Shown here: positions 29,578 to 37,693 of the stretch, one piece after another | How positions within the stretch are numbered: position 1 is the first letter of the stretch | Layout of the letters: each line of letters begins with the position of its first letter | Source: an uncultured Bacilli bacterium | GTDB lineage: Bacteria; Bacillota_I; Bacilli_A; RF39; UBA660 | Reading direction: 5' to 3' | NCBI GenBank assembly: GCA_944332475.1 | Contig: CALVKA010000003.1 | Span: forward strand, 99,257 to 163,256 | Length of the DNA: 64,000 bases | Notes under the pieces: generated by a model | Told to the model about the DNA's origin: nothing | Databases searched by the model: none | Seen by the model: only the letters and a program-made list of their open reading frames with translations | Position numbers and translations under genes: made by a program

Positions 29578-29586
29578 AGTATAGCA
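29578..29586 (-). promoter_or_regulatory. Extended -10 promoter of metK leader
   Basis: TGCTATACT on the minus strand, directly upstream of the S-box. Confidence 0.6.
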
Positions 29587-29624
29587 TATGTTTTCTGTTT
29601 TGTGTGGGTGATTTTTTGCTTAAT

Positions 29625-30869
29625 TTACTTTCCTTCATAATTTATTAAACCTACTTGCTCTTTAAAAATTTTAAAAATTTCTTCTGTGCTTAATTTTTTT
29701 TGGCAAAAGTCTTCAAACATTTTATAAAATGTTGGGGTATCAATGATTAACATATTATTTCTTTTAGCGATAGTAATTTGACGCTCTTTTATTTTTGCTC
29801 GTTCCTCTGGCTTTTTATTTCTTTCACTTGCAACGAAAAACAATCCTTTGACTTTTTCCTCTTTTTTTTCTTGTTCAAGTTGATCTTCATAAATTATGAC
29901 ATGGTCATAGGCAGCTGAAACATTCTTTCCAGTCACTTCATTATTCAATCCTTTTGTTTCTACAATGAATGTTATATTATTTTTTTTAAAATTGAAATCC
30001 TCTTCATATTTATCAACAAACTCTTCGGGGTTCAAATCAAAAATCTTTCCTAACATATTATTAATTTGATCAGCTAAAGCTGTTCCAGATAAATATAATA
30101 TACTTTTATATTGATTATTAGTTTCTAGCTCTTTATTATTGTTTTCAATTTTTTCATTTATTTTTTGAATTTCTTGCTTGTTTTTATCATTTTCTGAAAT
30201 TAACTCTTTATCATTATAAAATTGAATATCTTTTATCCAATCGGGTATAGTCGTTTGTTGTTGCATAAAACCAACTTGATTTAAAAAAGCAATTATTATA
30301 TTTACATCATTCATATTTGATAGAAAATTCAATGTAGTGATAATAAGATTTTTTTGCAATTTTATTGTATTAATTTTTCTACTTTTATCACAACGCAGCA
30401 AAATATTACTAGCTACGGTTGATTCTTCATCAAAGTAGAAATCCGAATTATATTTTAAATTCTGAATCGTACTTATATTTCTTTCAAAAAAAACATGAGT
30501 TAAATAATCTGGTATAATTTTTTTTACAATTCTTTCAATTATATCTGGAATAGTTTTTAAATCTTTAGAATTATTATATCGATTAAAACTATAATTAAAT
30601 TGTATCATTTTATTTTGGGGTAAACTTATTATTATTTTTGCCTTTGAAGTTTTTAAGCTTTGACTAAAGAGTTTAAGTTCCTTACAATTTAATATATTTT
30701 CATAACTGTTAGTTTTTGTTTCCCATATACTATCAGAATTTAAATCAATTATATTAATATCAAATAAATCAAATGATTTGTAATCAGAAAATTTGTTGTA
30801 CTCTATTAATTTTTTTACAGAGTTTTTTTGTTCCACTGAAACAAAGGTGTTAGTTATAATCTGAATCAT
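29625..30869 (-). CDS. Coiled-coil protein with C-terminal PD-(D/E)XK-nuclease-like domain
   Basis: A 414-residue protein of no family I can name. Residues 1-200 are an unassigned domain; 225-252 form a Lys/Glu/Asn-rich coiled coil. Residues 258-400 have the order of a restriction-endonuclease fold: helix, EEDF (Asp about 291), strand ITFIVETKG (Glu304, Lys306), helix, strand KGLFFVASE, helix, strand MLIIDTPTFYKMF. This suggests a stand-alone DNA-acting or defence nuclease; activity is inferred. ATG 30869 has its nearest AAAGGAAG about 12 bases upstream, rather far. About 260 bases upstream of it are empty and T-rich. Confidence 0.6.
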   Translation of the reverse strand: MIQIITNTFVSVEQKNSVKKLIEYNKFSDYKSFDLFDINIIDLNSDSIWETKTNSYENILNCKELKLFSQSLKTSKAKIIISLPQNKMIQFNYSFNRYNNSKDLKTIPDIIERIVKKIIPDYLTHVFFERNISTIQNLKYNSDFYFDEESTVASNILLRCDKSRKINTIKLQKNLIITTLNFLSNMNDVNIIIAFLNQVGFMQQQTTIPDWIKDIQFYNDKELISENDKNKQEIQKINEKIENNNKELETNNQYKSILYLSGTALADQINNMLGKIFDLNPEEFVDKYEEDFNFKKNNITFIVETKGLNNEVTGKNVSAAYDHVIIYEDQLEQEKKEEKVKGLFFVASERNKKPEERAKIKERQITIAKRNNMLIIDTPTFYKMFEDFCQKKLSTEEIFKIFKEQVGLINYEGK

Positions 30870-31131
30870 TTAATCATCATCTTCCTTTCCTCATATCTTG
30901 CTTTATCATAATAAATTTTGATTATTAGATATATAACTTTTTTGATATATGAAATAGTTCTTGTATACGTTTCTTTCTCTCTTGATTTTTTTAATAGTTG
31001 TTATAATAATCATTTCATAATCTTTCACATACTGCTACATCAAACAAATAGAAATCTTCTATTGTTTTTATCTTTAATCATTCTTCTTTATCTTTTTTCA
31101 ATATTTATAAACCCTTTCTTAAAAACATTAT

Positions 31132-32064
31132 TCATTCCAAAATAAGTTGATTATATCTATATATTTTTTTGAAATTTTTTAAATTTTTGAATATCGGAAT
31201 ATTTCCTTTATAACTTTTAGGTGATATTGGACTTGGGTGATATATTGGCAAGATTTTATATCCATTTACTTCATAGATATTTCCTACTACTTCTTGGAAT
31301 CTTTTAAATTTAAAATCTAATAAATTTCTGGTTGGAAATTCTCCTAACGTTATGATTAATTTGGGTTGCAATATTTCTAATTGTTGTTCCATAATTTGTT
31401 TACAATTTTTAGAACAAGTTTTTAAATTTTTTCTTTCTACTGGAAAACACTTTACTGATTCTAAGAATGTTGTTTCAAATATATCTTTATGAATGATATC
31501 AAATAGTTTTTGTAGTATTATTCCACTTGGTAATACTTTACCATTGATATCTTTCCATAGCATATGACTTTTTCTCCAACCATTATTTGCAGGAGCTTCT
31601 CCTATTAAGATAATATCATTATTTTTACCTAAGTATACTGTATTAGAATTAGGAAACTTTTCTACTAAATTTTGACATAATGAGCATTTATTTACTTTTT
31701 TATCTATTTCTTGTAATAGTACTTTTATTACTTTTTCTTTTAATCTTTGATATCTATTTTTAGTATCTTCTGTTAATATATCTTTTCTATTTACAATTCT
31801 ATAATCTTTATAATTTATTTCTTTTTTAAATTGATCTTTTGTTAAATCTATTATTTTATTATCAATCATATTAAAATAATGACTCGTTTTATCTACTTTA
31901 ATTTTAGCAATATCACCTTTAAAATAATCATTTACTACTAATGAAGTAATTGCACACATACCTAGTGTTTTATTTTCTTCTGTCCATTCATCTCTTACTT
32001 TTTCATAACATAAATCTTTAGAATATGATTTTAATAGGGCTTGTTGTAACTGTTTTATTTTCAT
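31132..32064 (-). CDS. YunG-like domain fused to uracil-DNA-glycosylase-like domain
   Basis: A 310-residue fusion. Residues 1-100 (WTEENKTLGMCAITSLVVNDYF...HYFNMIDNKIIDLT) resemble the small YunG-type proteins. Residues 125-310 match the UDG superfamily: DIILIGEAPANNG carries motif A, KCFPVERKNLKTC the middle, LIITLGEF, and PIYHPSPISP is motif B with its His. Cys pairs (CSLC; CSKNC) may hold an FeS cluster as in family 4/5 UDGs. It would excise damaged bases, but the fusion's real target is unknown. ATG 32064 is chosen for its GGTGATAG site. A degraded paralogue lies at 59.9-60.3 kb. Confidence 0.75.
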   Translation of the reverse strand: MKIKQLQQALLKSYSKDLCYEKVRDEWTEENKTLGMCAITSLVVNDYFKGDIAKIKVDKTSHYFNMIDNKIIDLTKDQFKKEINYKDYRIVNRKDILTEDTKNRYQRLKEKVIKVLLQEIDKKVNKCSLCQNLVEKFPNSNTVYLGKNNDIILIGEAPANNGWRKSHMLWKDINGKVLPSGIILQKLFDIIHKDIFETTFLESVKCFPVERKNLKTCSKNCKQIMEQQLEILQPKLIITLGEFPTRNLLDFKFKRFQEVVGNIYEVNGYKILPIYHPSPISPKSYKGNIPIFKNLKNFKKIYRYNQLILE

Positions 32065-32083
32065 ACTATCACCACTTGTTTTC

Positions 32084-32092
32084 ATTATAACA
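32084..32092 (-). promoter_or_regulatory. Extended -10 promoter of the UDG-fusion gene
   Basis: TGTTATAAT on the minus strand, 19 bases before ATG 32064. Confidence 0.55.
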
Positions 32093-32161
32093 AAAGTTCT
32101 TTCGTTTTGTTAATGATAAATATAAAACAGTCTATCTGTTTATGTGATAGACTGTTTGTTT

Positions 32162-33406
32162 TTATTTAAATAATAATTTTATAAATTTCTTTTTTCCTTT
32201 TTGGATAAGAAGAAAATTATTATCAAGATTATCACTAGTAATGATTAATTCTTTATCTTGAACTTTTTGTTTATTGATGCTAACTCCGTTTTGATCAATC
32301 ATTCTCCTGGCTTCTGATTTAGAGCTAAATAAGTCTGACATCATTAAAATATCTATTACATTGATACCATTATCTAATATAGATTTATCAATTTCTTTGG
32401 TCTCTGTGTTCTCAGATGAGCCACGATTTTTAAATATTTCTTCACTAGCCTTTTGAACTTTCTTTGCCTCTTCTTCTCCATGTACTAGCTTGGTTACTTC
32501 ATATGCCATTACTTTCTTGGCATTTCTTATATCTTCTTGACACATTCTCTTGATATCTTCCATTTCATAATCACTAAAGAATGCTAATAATCTTTCTACA
32601 TCTTCATCATATGTATTTATAAACATTTGATAGAAGTCATATACTGTTGTTTTATCTCTTGATACCCATAATGTTCCTGATGCTGTTTTTCCCATCTTCT
32701 CTCCATCTGCTTTTACTAATAATGGGCAAGTAAATGTTTCTAGTCCTCTATCTTCTTTTCCATTCATAAAGTCCATTTTTCTTGCTAGCTCTACTCCTGC
32801 TACCATATTGGCCCATTGATCTGAGCCTCCTACTTCTAATGTACATCCATATTTTTCATTTAAATATACAAAGTCGTATGCCTGCATTAACATATATCCC
32901 ATTTCTAGAAATGTTAATCCACCTTCTTGTAGTCTATTCTTATAACAATCTGTTGCTAGCATCTTATTGACATTAAAATGTACTCCTACTTTTCTCATGA
33001 AATCAATATATGATTCTGGTCCAATCCATTCTGAATTGTCTAATATTAATGCCGGATTATCTCCATCTGTTTTTACAAATCTTTTTACTAATTCTTTTAC
33101 TTCATCTTTATTATGTTGAACTTGTTCTTTCGTCAACATTTTTCTCATATCTTTTTTTCCTGTTGGATCTCCTACTAAAGCAGTAGCTCCTCCTACTACT
33201 ATAATGGGATGATGTCCTTTTTCTTGAAGTCTTCTTACTAATGTTAAAGCGAAGAAGTGTCCTATATGTAAACTATCTGCAGTTGGATCTATTCCTAAAT
33301 AAAATGTCTGTGGTTCTCCGTTTAACATTTCTCTTATTTTTTCTTCATCTGTTGCTTGATATACATATCCTCTTTCTTTTATGCTATCAAATATTTCCTT
33401 TTCCAT
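32162..33406 (-). CDS. tyrS: Tyrosyl-tRNA synthetase, T-box-controlled copy
   Basis: A 414-residue class I synthetase with SLHIGHFFAL (HIGH) and KADGEKMGKT (KMSKS equivalent). Residues 1-322 are identical to the second copy at 33.7-34.9 kb, and the DNA seems near-identical from exactly the ATG to about 32439. After that the linker and S4 RNA-binding domain differ completely (SKSEARRMIDQNGVSINKQK here). It charges tRNA-Tyr. A T-box leader lies upstream, so expression should rise when tRNA-Tyr is uncharged. AAAGGAG precedes ATG 33406. Confidence 0.93.
   Translation of the reverse strand: MEKEIFDSIKERGYVYQATDEEKIREMLNGEPQTFYLGIDPTADSLHIGHFFALTLVRRLQEKGHHPIIVVGGATALVGDPTGKKDMRKMLTKEQVQHNKDEVKELVKRFVKTDGDNPALILDNSEWIGPESYIDFMRKVGVHFNVNKMLATDCYKNRLQEGGLTFLEMGYMLMQAYDFVYLNEKYGCTLEVGGSDQWANMVAGVELARKMDFMNGKEDRGLETFTCPLLVKADGEKMGKTASGTLWVSRDKTTVYDFYQMFINTYDEDVERLLAFFSDYEMEDIKRMCQEDIRNAKKVMAYEVTKLVHGEEEAKKVQKASEEIFKNRGSSENTETKEIDKSILDNGINVIDILMMSDLFSSKSEARRMIDQNGVSINKQKVQDKELIITSDNLDNNFLLIQKGKKKFIKLLFK
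32439..33406. repeat. 968-bp block shared by the two tyrS genes (copy A)
   Basis: Matches 33978-34945 with an offset of 1539; I found one substitution (TACTAGCTTGG against TACTAACTTGG). The match begins at the start codon and ends abruptly at the linker to the S4 domain. Confidence 0.85.
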
Positions 33407-33430
33407 ATTATTCTCCTTTCTTTCTAAATA

Positions 33431-33645
33431 AAAAACGATAATTCATTCCATAAGGACGAATTATCGCGGTACCACCTTAATTCATAGTAAATAACTATAC
33501 ACTCTTAAATGATAACGGTTATTTACCGGTTAAACTCCAAAATTTGTATTTTGTATTTACCCTATACTGATTTTCACCATCCATCAGTTCTCTATAATAT
33601 ACAGACTAAATACTACTATTATTTCTTCAACATTTAACTAATATA
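33431..33645 (-). promoter_or_regulatory. Tyrosine T-box leader
   Basis: The minus-strand leader holds the T-box core AAGGTGGTACCGCG (33478-33465) and a terminator CGATAATTC / GAATTATCG (33466-33436) followed by six U. Upstream is a stem I region with GATGGATGGTGAAAATC and the 3' strand TTTTGGAGT. A UAC (Tyr) triplet at 33548-33546 just before TTTTGGAG is the likely specifier. Confidence 0.92.
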
Positions 33646-33650
33646 ATAGT

Positions 33651-33659
33651 ATTATATCA
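33651..33659 (-). promoter_or_regulatory. Extended -10 promoter of the T-box transcript
   Basis: TGATATAAT on the minus strand; it lies between the two tyrS genes, so the T-box copy has its own promoter. Confidence 0.6.
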
Positions 33660-33685
33660 TAAAACTATAATTTTGCTACTCTTTT

Positions 33686-34945
33686 TTAATTTTTAGGTTT
33701 TCTTACTAAAACTTTTTGATAGGTTTTCTTTCCTTTTCTTAACATAATGGAGTCATCTTCTTGTACGTCTTCTTCTGTAATTGTATATGGATTTTCTTCA
33801 ACTCTTTCTCCATTTAGATAAATTCCACCTTGTGCTAATAGACGGCGAACTTCACCTTTTGATTTAGCCATTTCTATTTTTACCATTAAATCTGCTAAGT
33901 CTATACCTGGATCTAATTCACTCAAGTCAAGCGTATAACTAGGTACAGAATCCTGAACAGCTTTACCGGAGAATAAATCTTCACTAGCCTTTTGAACTTT
34001 CTTTGCCTCTTCTTCTCCATGTACTAACTTGGTTACTTCATATGCCATTACTTTCTTGGCATTTCTTATATCTTCTTGACACATTCTCTTGATATCTTCC
34101 ATTTCATAATCACTAAAGAATGCTAATAATCTTTCTACATCTTCATCATATGTATTTATAAACATTTGATAGAAGTCATATACTGTTGTTTTATCTCTTG
34201 ATACCCATAATGTTCCTGATGCTGTTTTTCCCATCTTCTCTCCATCTGCTTTTACTAATAATGGGCAAGTAAATGTTTCTAGTCCTCTATCTTCTTTTCC
34301 ATTCATAAAGTCCATTTTTCTTGCTAGCTCTACTCCTGCTACCATATTGGCCCATTGATCTGAGCCTCCTACTTCTAATGTACATCCATATTTTTCATTT
34401 AAATATACAAAGTCGTATGCCTGCATTAACATATATCCCATTTCTAGAAATGTTAATCCACCTTCTTGTAGTCTATTCTTATAACAATCTGTTGCTAGCA
34501 TCTTATTGACATTAAAATGTACTCCTACTTTTCTCATGAAATCAATATATGATTCTGGTCCAATCCATTCTGAATTGTCTAATATTAATGCCGGATTATC
34601 TCCATCTGTTTTTACAAATCTTTTTACTAATTCTTTTACTTCATCTTTATTATGTTGAACTTGTTCTTTCGTCAACATTTTTCTCATATCTTTTTTTCCT
34701 GTTGGATCTCCTACTAAAGCAGTAGCTCCTCCTACTACTATAATGGGATGATGTCCTTTTTCTTGAAGTCTTCTTACTAATGTTAAAGCGAAGAAGTGTC
34801 CTATATGTAAACTATCTGCAGTTGGATCTATTCCTAAATAAAATGTCTGTGGTTCTCCGTTTAACATTTCTCTTATTTTTTCTTCATCTGTTGCTTGATA
34901 TACATATCCTCTTTCTTTTATGCTATCAAATATTTCCTTTTCCAT
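33686..34945 (-). CDS. tyrS: Tyrosyl-tRNA synthetase, second copy without T-box
   Basis: A 419-residue TyrRS of normal length. The catalytic part (residues 1-322) is the same as in the neighbouring copy, with HIGH and KMGKT motifs. The C-terminal S4 domain is distinct (AKSKGEVRRLLAQGGIYLNG) and closer to the usual Firmicutes TyrRS. ATG 34945 is chosen (GGGAGG before it); the open frame to 34999 runs through the promoter. The leader is only about 20 bases, so no T-box is possible and expression should be constitutive. An IS30 end lies 75 bases upstream. Confidence 0.93.
   Translation of the reverse strand: MEKEIFDSIKERGYVYQATDEEKIREMLNGEPQTFYLGIDPTADSLHIGHFFALTLVRRLQEKGHHPIIVVGGATALVGDPTGKKDMRKMLTKEQVQHNKDEVKELVKRFVKTDGDNPALILDNSEWIGPESYIDFMRKVGVHFNVNKMLATDCYKNRLQEGGLTFLEMGYMLMQAYDFVYLNEKYGCTLEVGGSDQWANMVAGVELARKMDFMNGKEDRGLETFTCPLLVKADGEKMGKTASGTLWVSRDKTTVYDFYQMFINTYDEDVERLLAFFSDYEMEDIKRMCQEDIRNAKKVMAYEVTKLVHGEEEAKKVQKASEDLFSGKAVQDSVPSYTLDLSELDPGIDLADLMVKIEMAKSKGEVRRLLAQGGIYLNGERVEENPYTITEEDVQEDDSIMLRKGKKTYQKVLVRKPKN
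33978..34945. repeat. 968-bp block shared by the two tyrS genes (copy B)
   Basis: Partner of 32439-33406; see the T-box-controlled tyrS entry. Confidence 0.85.
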
Positions 34946-34970
34946 ATAGTACCTCCCAATGTTGATTGCT

Positions 34971-34999
34971 ATTTTATCACAGGAAGTTTTTACTGTCAA
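34971..34999 (-). promoter_or_regulatory. Sigma-A promoter of the second tyrS
   Basis: On the minus strand TTGACA (34999-34994), 17 bases, TAAAAT (34976-34971), with TGA just before the -10. Transcription should begin near 34964. Confidence 0.8.
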
Positions 35000-35105
35000 T
35001 TAGTATTTTTTTGTATATTAGTTTAAGAAGTAAATGCAAGTTATATTTTATATATTTTTAAAGTTGCATTTAGTTTAATAATATCTTTTAATATACCTTA
35101 ATCAA

Positions 35106-35930
35106 TTGTTTTCTTTGTCAAGGGAGTTAAGGCGGTTGTACTATGAAAAAAGATTAACAATTGAAGATAGAATATTAATTGAGAATTTGCTTAAATTAAA
35201 TTACAAATTAAAAGATATCTCTAATATTTTAGTGTGTGAATCTTCTACTATTTCTAGAGAAATTAAGAAAAGAAGAATCACAGGAAAAGGTATTTTTAAA
35301 GAATGTGAAAAAACGCAAAGATTTCCTTATGTTTGTAACGGATGTTCAAACAAAACATATTGTAGAAAGAAAAAATATTATTATAACTATTCTAAAGCTC
35401 AAGAGAATTATAACTATATTCTTAAATTTTCTCGAACTGGCATAGATATGAGTTTGGATGAATTATATTATTGGGATGAATACTTTAAAAAACGTTTAAA
35501 AGATAAAAATCAACCTATTACACATATATTTAAAGGCATTGAAAATACATTTCCCAAATCCATACCTACTTTTTATAGATATATTCATAAAGGACTTTTT
35601 CCTAGTTTAAATGATGAGATGCTTGCCAGAGCCTTTAGTTATAAACCTAGAAAAAGGACAGGAGAAGAGCTAAAAATAAGAATTGATAATTCCATTAGGA
35701 AGGGAAAAACTATTGATAATATGAAAGCATATCTAGAATTACATCCAGATGCAAACATAGTAGAAATGGATACCGTTATCGGTAAACAAGAAGACAAAAA
35801 ATGCATTATGACTTTATATTTTAGAAATAGTAAATTGATGCTTATTTTTTTAATAGATAAATATAAAACAAAAGCAGTATCAAATGTATTTAAAGAACTA
35901 AGAAAAGAATTAAAAAGATGTTTGAAATAG
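35106..35930 (+). CDS. IS30 transposase, N-terminal part (HTH and first catalytic Asp)
   Basis: 274 codons from TTG. There is no in-frame ATG; TTG 35136 after AAGGGAG and AAGGCGG is a plausible real start. The HTH (LKLNYKLKDISNILVCESSTISREIKKR) is typical of IS30, with a Cys4 finger (CNGCSNKTYC). The first catalytic Asp lies in NIVEMDTVIGKQ. It ends at TAG 35930 in a different frame from the remaining catalytic residues, which are encoded by the overlapping frame from 35918. The same break exists in copy 2. Confidence 0.82.
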   Translation: MFSLSRELRRLYYEKRLTIEDRILIENLLKLNYKLKDISNILVCESSTISREIKKRRITGKGIFKECEKTQRFPYVCNGCSNKTYCRKKKYYYNYSKAQENYNYILKFSRTGIDMSLDELYYWDEYFKKRLKDKNQPITHIFKGIENTFPKSIPTFYRYIHKGLFPSLNDEMLARAFSYKPRKRTGEELKIRIDNSIRKGKTIDNMKAYLELHPDANIVEMDTVIGKQEDKKCIMTLYFRNSKLMLIFLIDKYKTKAVSNVFKELRKELKRCLK

Positions 35931-36298
35931 TTCTAACTGATAATGGTTGGGAATTCTCTAAACCAGAAGATATTGAATTTGACCATAATACTGGGGAAAA
36001 ACTTATTAATGTATTTTATTGTAATCCTTATTCATCTTGGGAAAAAGGTGGAATAGAAAGGAATCACGAATTTATTAGATATATCATTCCAAAAGGTATC
36101 ACATTTGATCAGTTAACAGATAAAAATATTATAGATATGATGAACAATATTAATAATGTAAAAAGAAAAAGTATGGGATTTAAAACACCATACGAATTAT
36201 TTAAAAACATTTATGGAGAGGAATGCACAAAAAAACTTCATCTAAAACACATACCAAGTGATGAAGTTGATTTGAGTTATAAACTATTAATAAAATAA
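35918..36298 (+). CDS. IS30 transposase, C-terminal part (DDE remainder)
   Basis: 126 codons from ATG 35918, overlapping the first part by 13 bases in the -1 frame. It supplies VLTDNGWEFSKPEDIEFD (second Asp) and WEKGGIERNHEFIRYIIPKG (Glu), which IS30 transposases normally carry in one chain. The join region has AAAAAG (five A). Either the gene is broken or a -1 frameshift or re-initiation at the overlapping ATG makes the full enzyme. Confidence 0.82.
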   Translation: MFEIVLTDNGWEFSKPEDIEFDHNTGEKLINVFYCNPYSSWEKGGIERNHEFIRYIIPKGITFDQLTDKNIIDMMNNINNVKRKSMGFKTPYELFKNIYGEECTKKLHLKHIPSDEVDLSYKLLIK

Positions 36299-36378
36299 AC
36301 TCTGGTGTTAGTATAGATATATAGACACAAAAAGATAGAGAGTGATAAAATAAGAATCAACGAAAGGAAGTGTCTATA

Positions 36379-36651
36379 ATGGCTAGAGGAAAACGTTACG
36401 ATGAAGATTTTAAAAAAATGATAGTTGAATTATATACAGATCAGAAGAAACCAGCTAGTGAAATAGAACGTGAATATGGCATAAGTAATGCAAGCATATA
36501 TAAATGGGTAGAAGAATATTCACCTATCAAAACAGACGATGGAACCGTTACTAATAACAAAGAAATTAAAAAGTTAAAAAAGGAATTAGCTCAAACCAAA
36601 GAAGAATTAGAAATACTAAAAAAAGCGATTGACATATTCACGCAAAAATAG
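36379..36651 (+). CDS. IS3-family OrfA (HTH protein)
   Basis: A 90-residue protein with a helix-turn-helix (KKPASEIEREYGISNASIYKWVEEY) and a C-terminal leucine-zipper-like coil (KKLKKELAQTKEELEILKK). It binds IS ends and normally forms the OrfAB transposase with orfB by -1 frameshifting. The overlapping orfB frame opens at 36633. ATG 36379 follows GAAAGGAAG. Confidence 0.85.
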   Translation: MARGKRYDEDFKKMIVELYTDQKKPASEIEREYGISNASIYKWVEEYSPIKTDDGTVTNNKEIKKLKKELAQTKEELEILKKAIDIFTQK

Positions 36652-37534
36652 AAGATAAAATCAAATTTATTAATAAATATAAAAGTCAGTATAATGTAAG
36701 ATTATTATGTAAGTGTTTAAATATTCATCATTCAGTTTACTATTATCATTGCAATCATAAAGAAAATAGTTATCACAAATCAAACCAAGAATTGGATGAG
36801 AAAATAAAACAAATACGTTTTGAATCTAAACGAAGATATGGTTCACCTAAAATAACTAAAGTGTTAAATCAAGAAGGCATTAAAGTAAGTCAAAAAAGAG
36901 TTGCTAGAAGAATGAAAAAATTAGATCTAAGAAGTATAACTGTTAAAAAATATAATCATGCAAGTAGTTCAAAAAGTGATGAAAAAAAGAATATCCAAAC
37001 CTTTTAAAGCAAACTTTTTCAGCTGATAAGCCAAGTGAAAAATGGGTTGGTGATATAACTTATATTTATACCAATGAAACAGGATGGACATATTTAGCTG
37101 TAGTTATGGACTTATTTGATTTAAAAGTAGTTGGTTGGTCTTATGGAACCAAAATGACAGATGATTTAGTAATAGATGCATTAAAAAAAGCAATGATAAA
37201 TCGTAGATTAAACAAAGATGGTATATTTCATTCTGACAGAGGTAGTCAGTATACATCAAATGATTTTGAAAAATTATTAAACCAATATAATATAAAACAT
37301 TCATATAGTAAAAAAGGTTATCCATATGATAACGCAAGTATGGAAAGCTTCAATGCCATATTAAAGAAAGAAGAAGTAAATGTTAATACGTATAAAACAT
37401 TTAAAGAAGCAAAACTAGCAATCTTTGAGTTTATTGAAAGTTGGTACAACAACCACAGAATTCATAGTACACTAGGATATATCACTCCAAATGAAAAATT
37501 TAATAAATATAAAGCTAGTTTAGTTATAGCTTAA
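36633..37534 (+). pseudogene. IS3-family OrfB (DDE integrase core), frameshifted
   Basis: The -1 frame relative to orfA runs KIEDKIKFINKYKSQYNV through ELDEKIKQIRFESKRRYGSPKI to a stop at 37007, and continues in another frame from about 36998 with NLLKQTFSADKPSEKWVGDITYI. The rve core residues are present: WVGDITY, IFHSDRGSQY and SYSKKGYPYDNASMESFNA (DDE). One base is missing near 36990-37000 (CAAACC where CAAAACC is expected), so this copy is probably inactive. Confidence 0.82.
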
Positions 37535-37576
37535 ATTTCTCTCAAAAACTGTGTCTAAAAACTTGACCTAAATCCA

Positions 37577-37632
37577 ATATGTGTTTTTGTATTATTACTT
37601 CCTATTTCAATTATAGCAAATGTGTTTTTCAT
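37577..37632 (-). pseudogene. 5' fragment of a Ppx/GppA-type exopolyphosphatase gene
   Basis: ATG 37632 with GGAGG eight bases upstream and an extended -10 (37675-37667) encodes MKNTFAIIEIGSNNTKTHI, the typical first strand and phosphate loop of Ppx/GppA phosphatases. The frame is cut at the IS3 end (37576). The rest of the gene is not in the window; left of the IS elements is tyrS. So an IS-linked deletion removed it. Confidence 0.7.
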
Positions 37633-37666
37633 ACTACTATCCTCCGAGTCCTTTTCTTATATAGCC

Positions 37667-37675
37667 AGTATATCA
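37667..37675 (-). promoter_or_regulatory. Extended -10 promoter of the broken Ppx/GppA-type gene
   Basis: TGATATACT on the minus strand. The promoter is intact and now reads into the IS3 element's right end in antisense. Confidence 0.5.
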
Positions 37676-37693
37676 TAATTTTTCTTTTAAAAA

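Larger units (their letters stand above)
35021..36302 (+). mobile_element. IS30-family element, copy 1, right end missing
   Basis: The left terminal repeat is GTTTAAGAAGTAAATGCAAG at 35021-35040, identical to the left end of the second copy at 53227. Both copies agree up to AAACTCT at 36302, where an IS3-family element begins. The right terminal repeat present in copy 2 is absent here and is not found beyond the IS3 element, so the end was deleted. Confidence 0.85.
36303..37576 (+). mobile_element. IS3-family element
   Basis: The left end starts TGGTGTTAG and, with some mismatches, is the reverse complement of the right end finishing ACCTAAATCCA at 37576; both contain TAGACACA about 20 bases inside. 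It carries orfA and a frameshifted orfB. It lies against the truncated IS30 on the left and a broken Ppx/GppA-type gene on the right. No target-site duplication is visible. Confidence 0.8.

Noticed and set aside
30918..31145. Rightward 75-codon hydrophobic frame
   Set aside because: No ribosome site, low-complexity T-rich composition, overlaps the end of the glycosylase-fusion gene; it looks like spacer DNA.
32782..32970. Rightward frame repeated exactly at 34321-34509
   Set aside because: It is the antisense shadow of the duplicated tyrS catalytic region, not a repeated small gene.
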